DNA of 64,000 bases from contig NZ_DF967522.1 of assembly GCF_000971475.1 (NCBI RefSeq), positions 85,403-149,402 on the forward strand, read 5' to 3'. Made by a program: the position numbers and the translations under genes. Every line of letters begins with the position of its first letter. Position 1 is the stretch's first letter. Shown here one piece after another: positions 16,308 to 23,764 of this stretch. This DNA comes from Sulfuricella sp. T08. GTDB taxonomy: Bacteria; Pseudomonadota; Gammaproteobacteria; Burkholderiales; Sulfuricellaceae. The notes under the pieces are model-generated. The model had not been told where the DNA came from and did no database searches. It saw only the letters and a program-made list of their open reading frames with translations.

Positions 16308-17540
16308 TTAAGCAATTTTAATATTCGGCACTGCCGTCACGAATTGTCCGCCCCATTCGCGAATATAGGCCAATTGCTCCATGACTTCACCCCGCAGGTT
16401 CCAAGGCAGAATCACCACGTAGTCCGGTCGAGTTCGCTTTAAATGCGCTTCAGCAACAATCGGAATACGGCAGCCGGGCAAGAATTTCTCTTGCTTGGCG
16501 GGGTTGCGATCCACGACATAAGGGAATAAATCAGGGCGCACGCCAGCGTAATTAAGCAAGGTGTTGCCCTTAGCCGCAGCGCCATATCCGGCCACGGTTT
16601 TGCCTGCTCGCTTGGCTTCAATCAAGAAGACCAGAAAGTCGTTCTTAACCTGATTCGCCCTGGTTTGGAAGCCGGCGTAAAACTCTGCTGAGGCCATGCC
16701 TGCCGCGGCTTCGCGCGCCAATATCGCGGCCACATTCGGACTGGCTACTCGCACCCCCAGGTCCGCACGTTGCGCATAAACACGCAAGCTGCCGCCGTGG
16801 GTGGGCAACTCCTCCACATCGAATACGCTCAACCCGTTGTGCTCGAAGATGCGCTTCACCGCCGTCAATGAAAGGTAGGAGTAGTGCTCGTGGTAGATGG
16901 TATCGAACTGATTTTCGGACACCAGGCGTAGCAAGTGCGGAAATTCGAAAGTAGACACCCCGGTCGGTTTGAGGAGTGTGGCGAAACCAGCAACGAAATC
17001 ATTTATATCCGGCACGTGGGCAAGCACATTGTTGGCAGCTGTCAGATCAGCCTGCTTTCCTTGAATCACAAGGTCGCGGGCGAGACGAACGCCAAAGAAC
17101 TCTTCAACAATTTCAATGCCTTTAGCGCGTGCTGCGTTGGCTGTGCTCGTGGTTGGCTCCACTCCCAGGCAAGGAATACCACGCGCCTTGGCATATTGTA
17201 ATAAGTAACCATCATTTGCCGCTACCTCGACAATATGTGAGGTCGCGTCCAAACTGAAGCGCTGCACCATGTCTGTAACATATTGCTCGGCATGCTTGAG
17301 CCAGGTCGTCGAGAAGGAGCTGAAATACGCATAGTCGGCAGAAAAAAGTTCATCCGCTCCTGCATAATCCTCTGTTTGCACCAGCCAACATTCAGTACAG
17401 GCCAGCACTCGCAAGGGAAAATACTTTTCCGGGGCATGCAAGGTCTGCTCAGTCAGGTAGGCATTGGAGGGCGGCGCGCTGCCAAGGTCGATAAGCGGCA
17501 AGACAAGTTCGGCGCCACAGTGACGGCATTTCATAAGCAC
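16308..17540 (-). CDS. Sugar C-methyltransferase (TylC3/NovU-like, zinc-ribbon plus SAM domain)
   Basis: A 410-residue protein with the three-part layout of deoxysugar C-methyltransferases. The N-terminal zinc-binding segment has CRHCG near residue 5 and CTECW near residue 50. The SAM domain has IVEVAANDGYLLQYAK near residue 105. The C-terminal domain has VAGYGAAAKGNTLLNYAGV and DYVVILPWNLRGEVMEQL. In known pathways such enzymes add a methyl group at C3 of a 4-keto-6-deoxy nucleotide sugar. It overlaps the RmlC-like epimerase gene by 10 bases. Confidence 0.88.
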   Translation of the reverse strand: MLMKCRHCGAELVLPLIDLGSAPPSNAYLTEQTLHAPEKYFPLRVLACTECWLVQTEDYAGADELFSADYAYFSSFSTTWLKHAEQYVTDMVQRFSLDATSHIVEVAANDGYLLQYAKARGIPCLGVEPTTSTANAARAKGIEIVEEFFGVRLARDLVIQGKQADLTAANNVLAHVPDINDFVAGFATLLKPTGVSTFEFPHLLRLVSENQFDTIYHEHYSYLSLTAVKRIFEHNGLSVFDVEELPTHGGSLRVYAQRADLGVRVASPNVAAILAREAAAGMASAEFYAGFQTRANQVKNDFLVFLIEAKRAGKTVAGYGAAAKGNTLLNYAGVRPDLFPYVVDRNPAKQEKFLPGCRIPIVAEAHLKRTRPDYVVILPWNLRGEVMEQLAYIREWGGQFVTAVPNIKIA

Positions 17541-18094
17541 ACCCCCACGAATTCCGAGCCAATGAAGGGATGAGTACGATCGCGCTCAGACAGTTCGGTG
17601 ATGGGCAGCGGCCAGGCAATTCCAAGCCGAGGGTCGGTCACGTTTAACGCACCTTCTGCAGTTGGGTCATAGTAATCAGTATGAAAGTAAAGCAATTCGG
17701 AATCCTCTTCCAGAGTCTGAAATCCGTGGGCGAACCCCTCCGGGATGCATAGGGCTTGGCGGTTATCCGCGGAGAGGATTTCACCATGCCAGTGAAGGAA
17801 GGTCGGGGAATCCGGGCGAAGATCCACCGCCACATCAAAAATTTTGCCCTTGAGGCAAGAAACAATCTTGGTTTCCGCGTGGGGCGCATACTGGAAATGC
17901 AGGCCGCGCACAGCTCCTTTTTGGCGGGTGACGGAATGGTTGATCTGTGCAATGGGTTTGGACAAACCGATTTCCCGAAATTCTTCTGCACAAAATAAGC
18001 GGGCAAATGAACCACGAGCATCTTCATACGGTCGCCGAAGGATGACTGTCAGGGCAGCCAGAGGCGTAGACAAAAAATCAAAGCGAGATGACAT
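17531..18094 (-). CDS. dTDP-4-dehydrorhamnose 3,5-epimerase-like protein in CDP-sugar block
   Basis: A 187-residue RmlC-family cupin. The catalytic-type histidine lies in KGAVRGLHFQY, and the second half has PEGFAHGFQTL and YFHTDYYDP. It differs clearly from the canonical RmlC encoded at 27276-27821. Its position between CDP-glucose 4,6-dehydratase and a C-methyltransferase suggests C3 and/or C5 epimerisation, or C3 proton abstraction, of CDP-4-keto-6-deoxyglucose before methylation. It starts 2 bases after the dehydratase stop. Confidence 0.85.
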   Translation of the reverse strand: MSSRFDFLSTPLAALTVILRRPYEDARGSFARLFCAEEFREIGLSKPIAQINHSVTRQKGAVRGLHFQYAPHAETKIVSCLKGKIFDVAVDLRPDSPTFLHWHGEILSADNRQALCIPEGFAHGFQTLEEDSELLYFHTDYYDPTAEGALNVTDPRLGIAWPLPITELSERDRTHPFIGSEFVGVCL

Positions 18095-18096
18095 GT

Positions 18097-19167
18097 TTAA
18101 AACCCACCGTTGAAGGTGTCAATTTGAGCAAGGGTATAGGCATACATGTCTTTACCGGAATGCCAGGCCTTGTACCAGGAAACGGTTTCTTCCAGCGCGC
18201 GGTCAATCGACCAGCGGGGGTTCCAGTGCAGATGACTTCGCGCCTTGGTAATGTCCAGGCGCAGCAGTCCGGCCTCATGGGGTTGATTATGGGAGGTCGG
18301 CAGAATAACTTTGCCGTTGCCCCAGAACCCGGCCACTCGTTGGGCGATTTCCCCTACCGTGGCATCTCCGCTTGCGTCTGGCCCGAAGTTCCAGGCTTCT
18401 GCGTAGTAGGGTGCAGATTCTCCACATAACGCTTCCGCCAACATCAGGTAGCCGGAGAGCGGTTCAAGAACGTGTTGCCAAGGACGCACGGCCTCTGGAT
18501 AGCGCAACTCTACGCTCTGACCACGGCTGAAAGCCCGGATGCAATCCGGGACAAGGCGATCTTCGGCCCAGTCCCCCCCGCCGATAACATTACCGGCACG
18601 GGCGGTGGCAACCGCAGCGGCACTCTCTTTGCCGAAGAAACTAGCTCGATAGGAGGCTGCCACAATTTCAGCGCATGCCTTGCTTGCGCTGTAGGGATCA
18701 TGGCCGCCAAGAGGGTCATTCTCGCGGTAGGGATACACCCATTCGCGGTTTTCGTAGCATTTGTCCGTGGTGATGACGACAATGGCCCGCAACCCATCGA
18801 CTTGCCGGGCGGCTTGAAGCAGGTGGGCGGTGCCCATGACGTTGGTTGCGAGAGTTTCCAGCGGTTCACGGTATGAGGCTCGGACGAGGGGTTGGGCGGC
18901 CAGATGGAAGATGACTTCCGGATTCGCTTTTTTAAGCGCGCCTTCAAAAGCAGGATAATCCCGAATGTCGCCCCGAGTATCGCTTGCCAGCGTCTTTGCG
19001 ACTTGTGCGGTCTCGAAAAAACTGGGGGTAGTGGGTGGTACCAACGAAAATCCATGCACCTCAGCTCCAAGCCGCTGCAACCATAGCGCCAGCCATCCCC
19101 CCTTGAAGCCGGTATGGCCGGTGAGGAAAACCCTTCTCCCTGCCCAGAATGTATCGTCGATCACCAT
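18097..19167 (-). CDS. rfbG: CDP-glucose 4,6-dehydratase
   Basis: A 356-residue SDR dehydratase producing CDP-4-keto-6-deoxy-D-glucose. Motifs: [18 protein letters not shown] at the N-terminus, [12 protein letters not shown], and the active site [11 protein letters not shown]. The start ATG at 19165-19167 ([13 protein letters not shown]) fits the family; an ATG three codons upstream (19176) is equally possible. Both lie inside the end of rfbF, whose TGA is at 19161-19163. The pair forms the committed CDP-deoxysugar entry. Confidence 0.92.
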   Translation of the reverse strand: MVIDDTFWAGRRVFLTGHTGFKGGWLALWLQRLGAEVHGFSLVPPTTPSFFETAQVAKTLASDTRGDIRDYPAFEGALKKANPEVIFHLAAQPLVRASYREPLETLATNVMGTAHLLQAARQVDGLRAIVVITTDKCYENREWVYPYRENDPLGGHDPYSASKACAEIVAASYRASFFGKESAAAVATARAGNVIGGGDWAEDRLVPDCIRAFSRGQSVELRYPEAVRPWQHVLEPLSGYLMLAEALCGESAPYYAEAWNFGPDASGDATVGEIAQRVAGFWGNGKVILPTSHNQPHEAGLLRLDITKARSHLHWNPRWSIDRALEETVSWYKAWHSGKDMYAYTLAQIDTFNGGF

Positions 19168-19931
19168 ATTTTCCATGGCGCCTTTCCGCTTTCCCATAGT
19201 TCTTCCAGGTGATTCTTGTCACGCAGGGTATCCATCGGCTGCCAGAAGCCATGATGGAGATAGGCGGACATCTGGCCCTCTGCGGCCAGTCTTTCCATTG
19301 GATCGCGCTCCCAGATAGTCTGGTCACCTTCGATGTAATCCAGCACCTTGGGCGAGAGCACAAAGAAACCGCCATTGATCCAGCCGCCATCGCCATGAGG
19401 CTTCTCCTGGAAGCTGGTTACTTGATGCCCATTAAGGCCCAAGGCCCCGAAACGGCCGGGTGGCTGAGTGGCTGTCAGTGTGGCGAGAGTGCCCTGGCTG
19501 CGATGAAACTCCAGCAGTCGGGTAATATCCACATCGCCCACGCCATCGCCATAGGTACAACAAAAATCTTCCCCCTCATCCAGATATGCGGCAACGCGTT
19601 TGATACGGCCGCCGGTCAAAGTGTTTTCGCCTGTATCCACCAATGTCACCCGCCACGGCTCGGCATTTCGTTGATGCACTTCCATCTTGTTGTGCGCCAT
19701 ATCGAAAGTGACGTCCGACATGTGCAGGAAGTAGTTGGCAAAGTATTCTTTGATCAAGTACCCCTTGTAACCAAGGCAAATGATAAAGTCATTGACGCCA
19801 TGGCTGGAGTAAGTTTTCATAATGTGCCAAAGAATCGGTTTGCCACCAATTTCGACCATGGGTTTTGGCCGTACCGAAGTCTCTTCGCTAATACGCGTTC
19901 CGAGCCCACCAGCAAGAATAACTGCTTTCAT
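19161..19931 (-). CDS. rfbF: Glucose-1-phosphate cytidylyltransferase
   Basis: A 256-residue nucleotidyltransferase making CDP-glucose from CTP and glucose 1-phosphate. The signature is [22 protein letters not shown] with the following [25 protein letters not shown] marks the metal-binding strand. It is the first intact gene of the CDP-sugar block; remains of an inactivated GDP-fucose synthase lie directly upstream, so a promoter is expected in about 50 bases at 19932-19981. Confidence 0.93.
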   Translation of the reverse strand: MKAVILAGGLGTRISEETSVRPKPMVEIGGKPILWHIMKTYSSHGVNDFIICLGYKGYLIKEYFANYFLHMSDVTFDMAHNKMEVHQRNAEPWRVTLVDTGENTLTGGRIKRVAAYLDEGEDFCCTYGDGVGDVDITRLLEFHRSQGTLATLTATQPPGRFGALGLNGHQVTSFQEKPHGDGGWINGGFFVLSPKVLDYIEGDQTIWERDPMERLAAEGQMSAYLHHGFWQPMDTLRDKNHLEELWESGKAPWKIW

Positions 19932-19981
19932 AACCTATTCATTCATCTAAAATAAAATCATTGCCTCTCGGGAGCTTCACA

Positions 19982-20310
19982 TTATACCTGACATGAATTC
20001 TTCATAAATTGGCCAAGGCCTTTCTTGAAGCCCATCGAAGGTTTCCAACCTAGCGCCTCCAACCTGCCTATATCCAGCAATTTTCGTGGGGCTCCATCAG
20101 GTTTGCTTTCATCGAAAACGATGCTCCATGCAAACCCCACGACTTATTTCACTAGTTCGGCTACCTCTCGGATCGTTTGATCCGTGCCACAACCAATATT
20201 AATCAAGGGTGAAGAGTTAGGGGTACGCAGTGAAGAAAATCGCTCATATGGCAGATTCATCAAATCAAAGACATGCATCGGCCATGTCGTCACTATAAAG
20301 CGAATAGCTT
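19982..20310 (-). pseudogene. fcl: C-terminal remnant of GDP-L-fucose synthase (fcl) with frameshift and nonsense codon
   Basis: Reading 20310 to 19982 gives SLYSDDMADAC, then after a frame shift VFDLMNLPYERFSSL, then LINIGCGTDQTIREVAELVK, a TAA stop at 20144-20146 in place of the usual Glu codon, and [35 protein letters not shown] to a normal stop at 19982-19984. This is the conserved C-terminus of GDP-4-keto-6-deoxymannose epimerase/reductase. The N-terminal counterpart is found as a separate fragment at 21921-21996, beyond wzz. Confidence 0.85.
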
Positions 20311-20499
20311 CTTGCGACACGAAGCCCGCATGCCTTTAGGATGGATAGCATCCAAATACCTACCAAAATATTCATTAAAGTACGTTAAGCCCCATTGCGC
20401 CATCGTGGAAGCGGTTGATAACGCTCCCCCGCAACTCGGGACGGGATAGCCTAGCCGCGTGGCGGCCTTTTTCGATATTCAAACTGTCGATTCTCGTAA
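20311..20499. other. Gene-free stretch with unidentified coding remnants
   Basis: Between the fcl remnant and wzz there is no intact ORF. On the minus strand short open stretches read like protein, for example LTYFNEYFGRYLDAIHPKGM in one frame and RLSRPELRGSVINRFHDGA in another. I could not assign either to a family. They are probably decayed gene pieces. Confidence 0.4.
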
Positions 20500-21336
20500 C
20501 TACTGCCGCGCCTTAGCCAGGGATTCGGCAATAAAGGCGACGATTATGCCCAACATAAAACCAAGCACAAGCGCGAGCACAAGCACAAATTTCGACTTGG
20601 GTTTGGTCTGGCCGTTAGGCAAAGTGGGCTCTCGCAGCAGTTTGGTCGGCTGCGACTGAATGTCACTCATGGCCAGTTGCAGGGCGGCGTATTCGGCCTC
20701 CAGCTTCGGTGCTTCGGTGAGCAGCTTGCCTTTTTCGATGGCGAGAATGGCGGCTTGGGCGGGATCTTGCTTGCGCACGGCCTCGATATGTAAAGACAAT
20801 TTTCCAATGTACTCATTCAGAGCCTGCATCCGCTTGTCCAGCGACTGCAAATGCTTGCGCTGGACATTCATAGCCTGGTTGTAGAGTTTTGTGTGCTCGG
20901 CCAGCAAGGCTTGCATCACTTGGGTGAGGTGTTTTTGTGCCTCCGCTGCGTTGTAGCCTTGCGCCAGGATGGTGATTGCACTGCTGGCGCCTTTCTTGTC
21001 CAGGCTGATGTCCGCGACCCTGGGCATCCCGGTAGCCGGGTCTTTGTCGTCTACACGGTATTGCTCTTTGAGCCGCTGCACCAGAACGGCGGGTACCTCG
21101 ACTTGTCCGACTTGTCCGACTTGTCCGACTTGTCCGACTTGTCCGACTTGTCCGACTTGGATGACCGCCCGGCTTTCGAAGATGGCCGGGGTGATCAGAA
21201 GATACACGGCGGCCACCAGTAGCGACAGCACAGGCATGACCAGAACAAGCGCCTTGCGCCTGGCGAGTACGCGCCAAAGGGCGATCAGGTTGATTTCATC
21301 GTCTGCCGGTGGTGATTGTCGGTTAGTATCCTGCAT
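20500..21336 (-). CDS. wzz: Wzz-like polysaccharide chain-length regulator with variable QVG repeat
   Basis: A 278-residue inner-membrane protein with the two-helix Wzz layout. A cytoplasmic N-terminus (DDEINLIALWRVLARRK) precedes TM1 (LVMPVLSLLVAAVYLLI), then a periplasmic helical region and TM2 (VLVLALVLGFMLGIIVAFI). After TM1 the strand AVIQVG is expanded into tandem QVG triplets encoded by six 9-bp units. I chose ATG 21334-21336, preceded by GGGA; a TTG three codons upstream is the alternative. The protein is shorter than typical Wzz. It would set the degree of Wzy polymerisation. Confidence 0.85.
   Translation of the reverse strand: MQDTNRQSPPADDEINLIALWRVLARRKALVLVMPVLSLLVAAVYLLITPAIFESRAVIQVGQVGQVGQVGQVGQVGQVEVPAVLVQRLKEQYRVDDKDPATGMPRVADISLDKKGASSAITILAQGYNAAEAQKHLTQVMQALLAEHTKLYNQAMNVQRKHLQSLDKRMQALNEYIGKLSLHIEAVRKQDPAQAAILAIEKGKLLTEAPKLEAEYAALQLAMSDIQSQPTKLLREPTLPNGQTKPKSKFVLVLALVLGFMLGIIVAFIAESLAKARQ
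21101..21159. repeat. 9-bp tandem repeat (ACTTGTCCG x6) inside wzz
   Basis: Six perfect copies of ACTTGTCCG run from 21101 to 21154, followed by a partial unit ACTTG. On the coding strand each unit adds Gln-Val-Gly. Because the unit is a multiple of three, copy-number change would alter protein length without a frameshift. Confidence 0.95.
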
Positions 21337-21501
21337 ATTTCCCAATTGGTTTTCTTATCTCAGTTAAACACAGACTGTGCTGGTCGTAGTCAAAAAGGCA
21401 TTGGCATGACTAAAAATCGAGGCCCATAAATTACAATTCACAGCCGCCATGCTGAGAATCCTATGCCGTTAAGGACGTTGGCATCGAATTTCGATTGACG
21501 T

Positions 21502-21811
21502 CTATGAAACATAGCTTTTCCCCTTTGTAATCGCCAAATAATCACGCAAAGGCAACAACACAAATCTCTGGTGAGCCACGGTCAGCACAATCGCATCGGC
21601 AACCGGAAGTACCCCCACTCTCCACAGAGTGCGCATAATACCATACTCGGCATTGGGCTCAATCGGGTCGGCAACCGGTTCGTGGACGGAAACGTTCACC
21701 CCATAGTTCTCAAGCTCCCTGATTAGGTCATATACCTTGGAATTGCGCAGGTCCAGGCAGTTTTCCTTGAAAGCCAAGCCAAGCGCGTTGGCCGTGGCGC
21801 CTTTGATGTGG
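21502..21811 (-). pseudogene. C-terminal fragment of UDP-GlcNAc 6-dehydrogenase (WbpA/TviB family)
   Basis: The frame reads SHIKGATANALGLAFKENCL DLRNSKVYDLIRELENYGVN VSVHEPVADP and then AIVLTVAHQRF, matching the C-terminal UDP-binding domain of WbpA/VipA-type UDP-N-acetylglucosamine dehydrogenases. An ORF of 91 codons can be drawn, but about 330 upstream residues, including both Rossmann and catalytic parts, are missing. It is fused at its 5' side to a phosphomannomutase fragment. Confidence 0.85.
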
Positions 21812-21821
21812 CTAGCGGTGG

Positions 21822-21907
21822 GGGACTGTGCGCGGGTTTAACTCTGCTGCGAACGCACGGCCAATTCGCCATGCAATATCTTCATTGAGCTCGTCCGGCA
21901 CGCGGGG
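21822..21907 (-). pseudogene. N-terminal fragment of phosphomannomutase/phosphoglucomutase (ManB/CpsG family)
   Basis: On the minus strand RVPDELNEDIAWRIGRAFAA followed by ELNPRTV is the conserved N-terminal helix region of alpha-phosphohexomutases. Only about 28 codons remain. Upstream it runs into the fcl N-terminus; downstream a TAG and the WbpA fragment follow. Confidence 0.75.
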
Positions 21908-21920
21908 CCTTGAGAGAGGG

Positions 21921-21996
21921 TTTGCAGGGCGGCGCAGAGGGCGGAGCCGACTAGGCCACGGTGACCGGTAATGTAGATTTTAGATTCAGAATTCAT
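21921..21996 (-). pseudogene. fcl: N-terminal fragment of GDP-L-fucose synthase (fcl)
   Basis: ATG at 21994-21996 begins MNSESKIYITGHRGLVGSAL, the diagnostic Rossmann N-terminus of GDP-fucose synthase. The match ends after CAALQT and runs into the mutase fragment in a different frame. About 20-25 codons remain. Confidence 0.8.
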
Positions 21997-22005
21997 CAAA
22001 AATGT

Positions 22006-22281
22006 CTATGCTGCAACGGCAATTTGAGCAAGCCAGACGGGGGGCTTGCCCGTCAACCGCTCGTACAGAAGCTCTGGCGAAAGGTCAAATCCGCATGACC
22101 ATGCCAGCGTAGGCCATTCGTCAAGGTAGAAGGCGGAAAACACACTTTCATCGACAAGCGGTGCTGCGGCTGGATAACGTCCCGGAATGTCGGCGAGATC
22201 CACTACACCCTCTTTGCCATCGTTGAATTTCAGCCAGACTTTGTATTGACCGGCATATTTTGCTTGCTGAACACCAACCAT
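22006..22281 (-). CDS. DUF2442 domain protein
   Basis: A 91-residue small protein of the DUF2442 family: YKVWLKFNDGKEGVVDLADI near residue 13 and FDLSPELLYERLTG near the C-terminus. DUF2442 genes commonly follow DUF4160 genes, as here with 12 bases between them, and the pair is regarded as toxin-antitoxin-like without firm proof. It sits at the edge of the decayed sugar-gene zone. Confidence 0.85.
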   Translation of the reverse strand: MVGVQQAKYAGQYKVWLKFNDGKEGVVDLADIPGRYPAAAPLVDESVFSAFYLDEWPTLAWSCGFDLSPELLYERLTGKPPVWLAQIAVAA

Positions 22282-22293
22282 TTTTCACCTCCA

Positions 22294-22542
22294 TCAGACC
22301 AGCGGCTCCACCTTGTGGAATTCCTTCGAGTCCCACATGGACAGCAGTTCATCGCCATGTTGCTCAGCCCATTCCTCGACCAGGCCTCTAACTCTGGCGG
22401 GCAAATGGCCGTCCAGCAGATTCCCGTTTCGTATCGCAATGACGGCACGGTATTCATTATACCGGACATGGAAATGCGGCGGATTGTGCTCGTCAAAATA
22501 CATGCTGATGACAATGCCAAGGAAGCGGCAGATTTCAGGCAT
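22294..22542 (-). CDS. DUF4160 domain protein
   Basis: An 82-residue protein with the DUF4160 signature: MPEICRFLGIVISMYFDEH and HNPPHFHVRYNEYRAVI, then ARVRGLVEEWAEQHGDELL. Conserved histidines and acidic residues suggest a small enzyme or toxin, but no activity is established to my knowledge. It pairs with the DUF2442 gene downstream. Confidence 0.85.
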   Translation of the reverse strand: MPEICRFLGIVISMYFDEHNPPHFHVRYNEYRAVIAIRNGNLLDGHLPARVRGLVEEWAEQHGDELLSMWDSKEFHKVEPLV

Positions 22543-22554
22543 CCCGTTCCCTAT

Positions 22555-22647
22555 TCATAAATAATAGTCGAAAGATTTGTAGCCATGCTTCTTGACCAGT
22601 TCATCGCGCTCGGCCGATTTGAGGTCTTCCCCGACCATCTCAGTCAT
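22555..22647 (-). CDS. 30-residue ORF translationally coupled to an orphan nucleotidyltransferase
   Basis: ATG 22645-22647 overlaps the nucleotidyltransferase stop as ATGA and reads MTEMVGEDLKSAERDELVKK then HGYKSFDYYL. It is charged and would be mostly helical. The 13-base gap to the DUF4160 gene makes it part of the same unit. I do not recognise the family. It is below the size usually annotated; the precise overlap is the main support. Confidence 0.5.
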   Translation of the reverse strand: MTEMVGEDLKSAERDELVKKHGYKSFDYYL

Positions 22648-22943
22648 AGCAATTCCCCTTCTTTGAATGCCATGTCATGAATGGGCAGGCGCATGAGGTT
22701 GGGTGCGCAGAGCAGTACGTCTACTTTGCGTCCGTGCATGATGCGCGACACTTGAGCGGACATCTGCGCGGCCATAAGTGCGGGGTTGTCTACGGGTTCC
22801 GGTAATTCAAGCATAAGGTCAAGATCTCCGCCGCGCGCAGCGTCATCAAGCCTGGAACCAAAAACTCGCACGCGGGATTGGCTTCCCGCCACTTGGCGAG
22901 CAAGTTGGCGAATAGCTTGGATTTGGTAGTCAGTCAGGCGCAT
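22644..22943 (-). CDS. Orphan MNT-type minimal nucleotidyltransferase
   Basis: A 99-residue MNT protein starting MRLTDYQIQAIRQLARQ. The active site is RVFGSRLDDAARGGDLDLML, with GS and the DxD pair. The frame is open 28 codons upstream, but that stretch overlaps the RelE region and has no family match. It resembles the MNT protein at 25966-26283, yet no HEPN gene is adjacent. Confidence 0.8.
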   Translation of the reverse strand: MRLTDYQIQAIRQLARQVAGSQSRVRVFGSRLDDAARGGDLDLMLELPEPVDNPALMAAQMSAQVSRIMHGRKVDVLLCAPNLMRLPIHDMAFKEGELL

Positions 22944-23033
22944 GCTTTTTGAACTTTCCCCGAAGCTTCGAAATAACGATCGGGAACAATTGGAGTTAGA
23001 CCCTTCGATCTTTGACCGGCGTAGCAATTGAAT

Positions 23034-23312
23034 TCATGACCGCTTCGCGGCTGCTTTATAGACTGCATTGCGTTCGCGCTTTCCAACTGCAACGACCACA
23101 ACAACAAGTTTGGTATCGCGGACGTCATAAACCAATCGATAACCCACATTCCGAAGTTTGATTTTGAATCTGTCTTTCTGTCCGGACAGTTTTGAAGCCG
23201 GAACACGTGGATTTGCCAACCGTTCTTCCAACTTCTTCTTGAACTGGTCGCGCACCGATCTATCTAGTTTGCCCCATTCTTCCAGCGCGTCCGGATGGAA
23301 TTCCAAATTCAT
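23034..23312 (-). CDS. RelE/ParE-family toxin
   Basis: A 92-residue basic protein with the RelE fold signature: LEFHPDALEEWGKLDRSVRD, KIKLRNVGYRLVYDV and VVVVAVGKRERNAVYKAA. Members cleave mRNA in the ribosome. Its ATG overlaps the antitoxin stop by 4 bases (23309-23312), the normal antitoxin-first order. Confidence 0.9.
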   Translation of the reverse strand: MNLEFHPDALEEWGKLDRSVRDQFKKKLEERLANPRVPASKLSGQKDRFKIKLRNVGYRLVYDVRDTKLVVVVVAVGKRERNAVYKAAAKRS

Positions 23313-23563
23313 AGTTCATCCAGCGTCACTCTCACTGTTGCCTTTCCATCACGCATGCGAGCATCGGCGATAGCGTTAAGCTCCATGTCTTCCAACTTGT
23401 CCATAAGCGCCTCGTAGGCTTTCGCCGGGACACAGTAAAAAGCCGGTTCGTTGCGGTTGAGGATCGCAACCGGAAAGCCATCGCCAGCCGCGACGGTACC
23501 CATAGGGTTCTTCTTCAACTCAGAAACGCTCGCTGTCGTTTCCGCCAAGATCACATGTGTCAT
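23309..23563 (-). CDS. Phd/YefM-type antitoxin
   Basis: An 84-residue Phd/StbD-like antitoxin: VSELKKNPMGTVAAGDGFPV near residue 13 and AILNRNEPAFYCVPAKAYEA following. The N-terminal part would bind the operator and the C-terminal part neutralise the RelE toxin encoded directly downstream. Likely autoregulated; no operator was identified with confidence. Confidence 0.9.
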   Translation of the reverse strand: MTHVILAETTASVSELKKNPMGTVAAGDGFPVAILNRNEPAFYCVPAKAYEALMDKLEDMELNAIADARMRDGKATVRVTLDEL

Positions 23564-23764
23564 GATGGCCCCCTATAGACGTTTAAAGCACTAACAATAG
23601 CACGTCAAACAGGTCTTTACAATTTCACCCATTCACCCATTGAATACCCGCGAATTGGCTCAAATAAAAAGCAACCGCGCGAAGGAGCGAAAAGGGGACG
23701 CACCTAAAATTGTTGGTAACCCGAAGCATAAGAGGTTACTAACGATGATGATGACTCCATTCAG

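Noticed and set aside
21101-21159. Possible CRISPR-like repeat
   Set aside because: The unit is 9 bp without spacers and encodes QVG in wzz; it is a simple tandem repeat.
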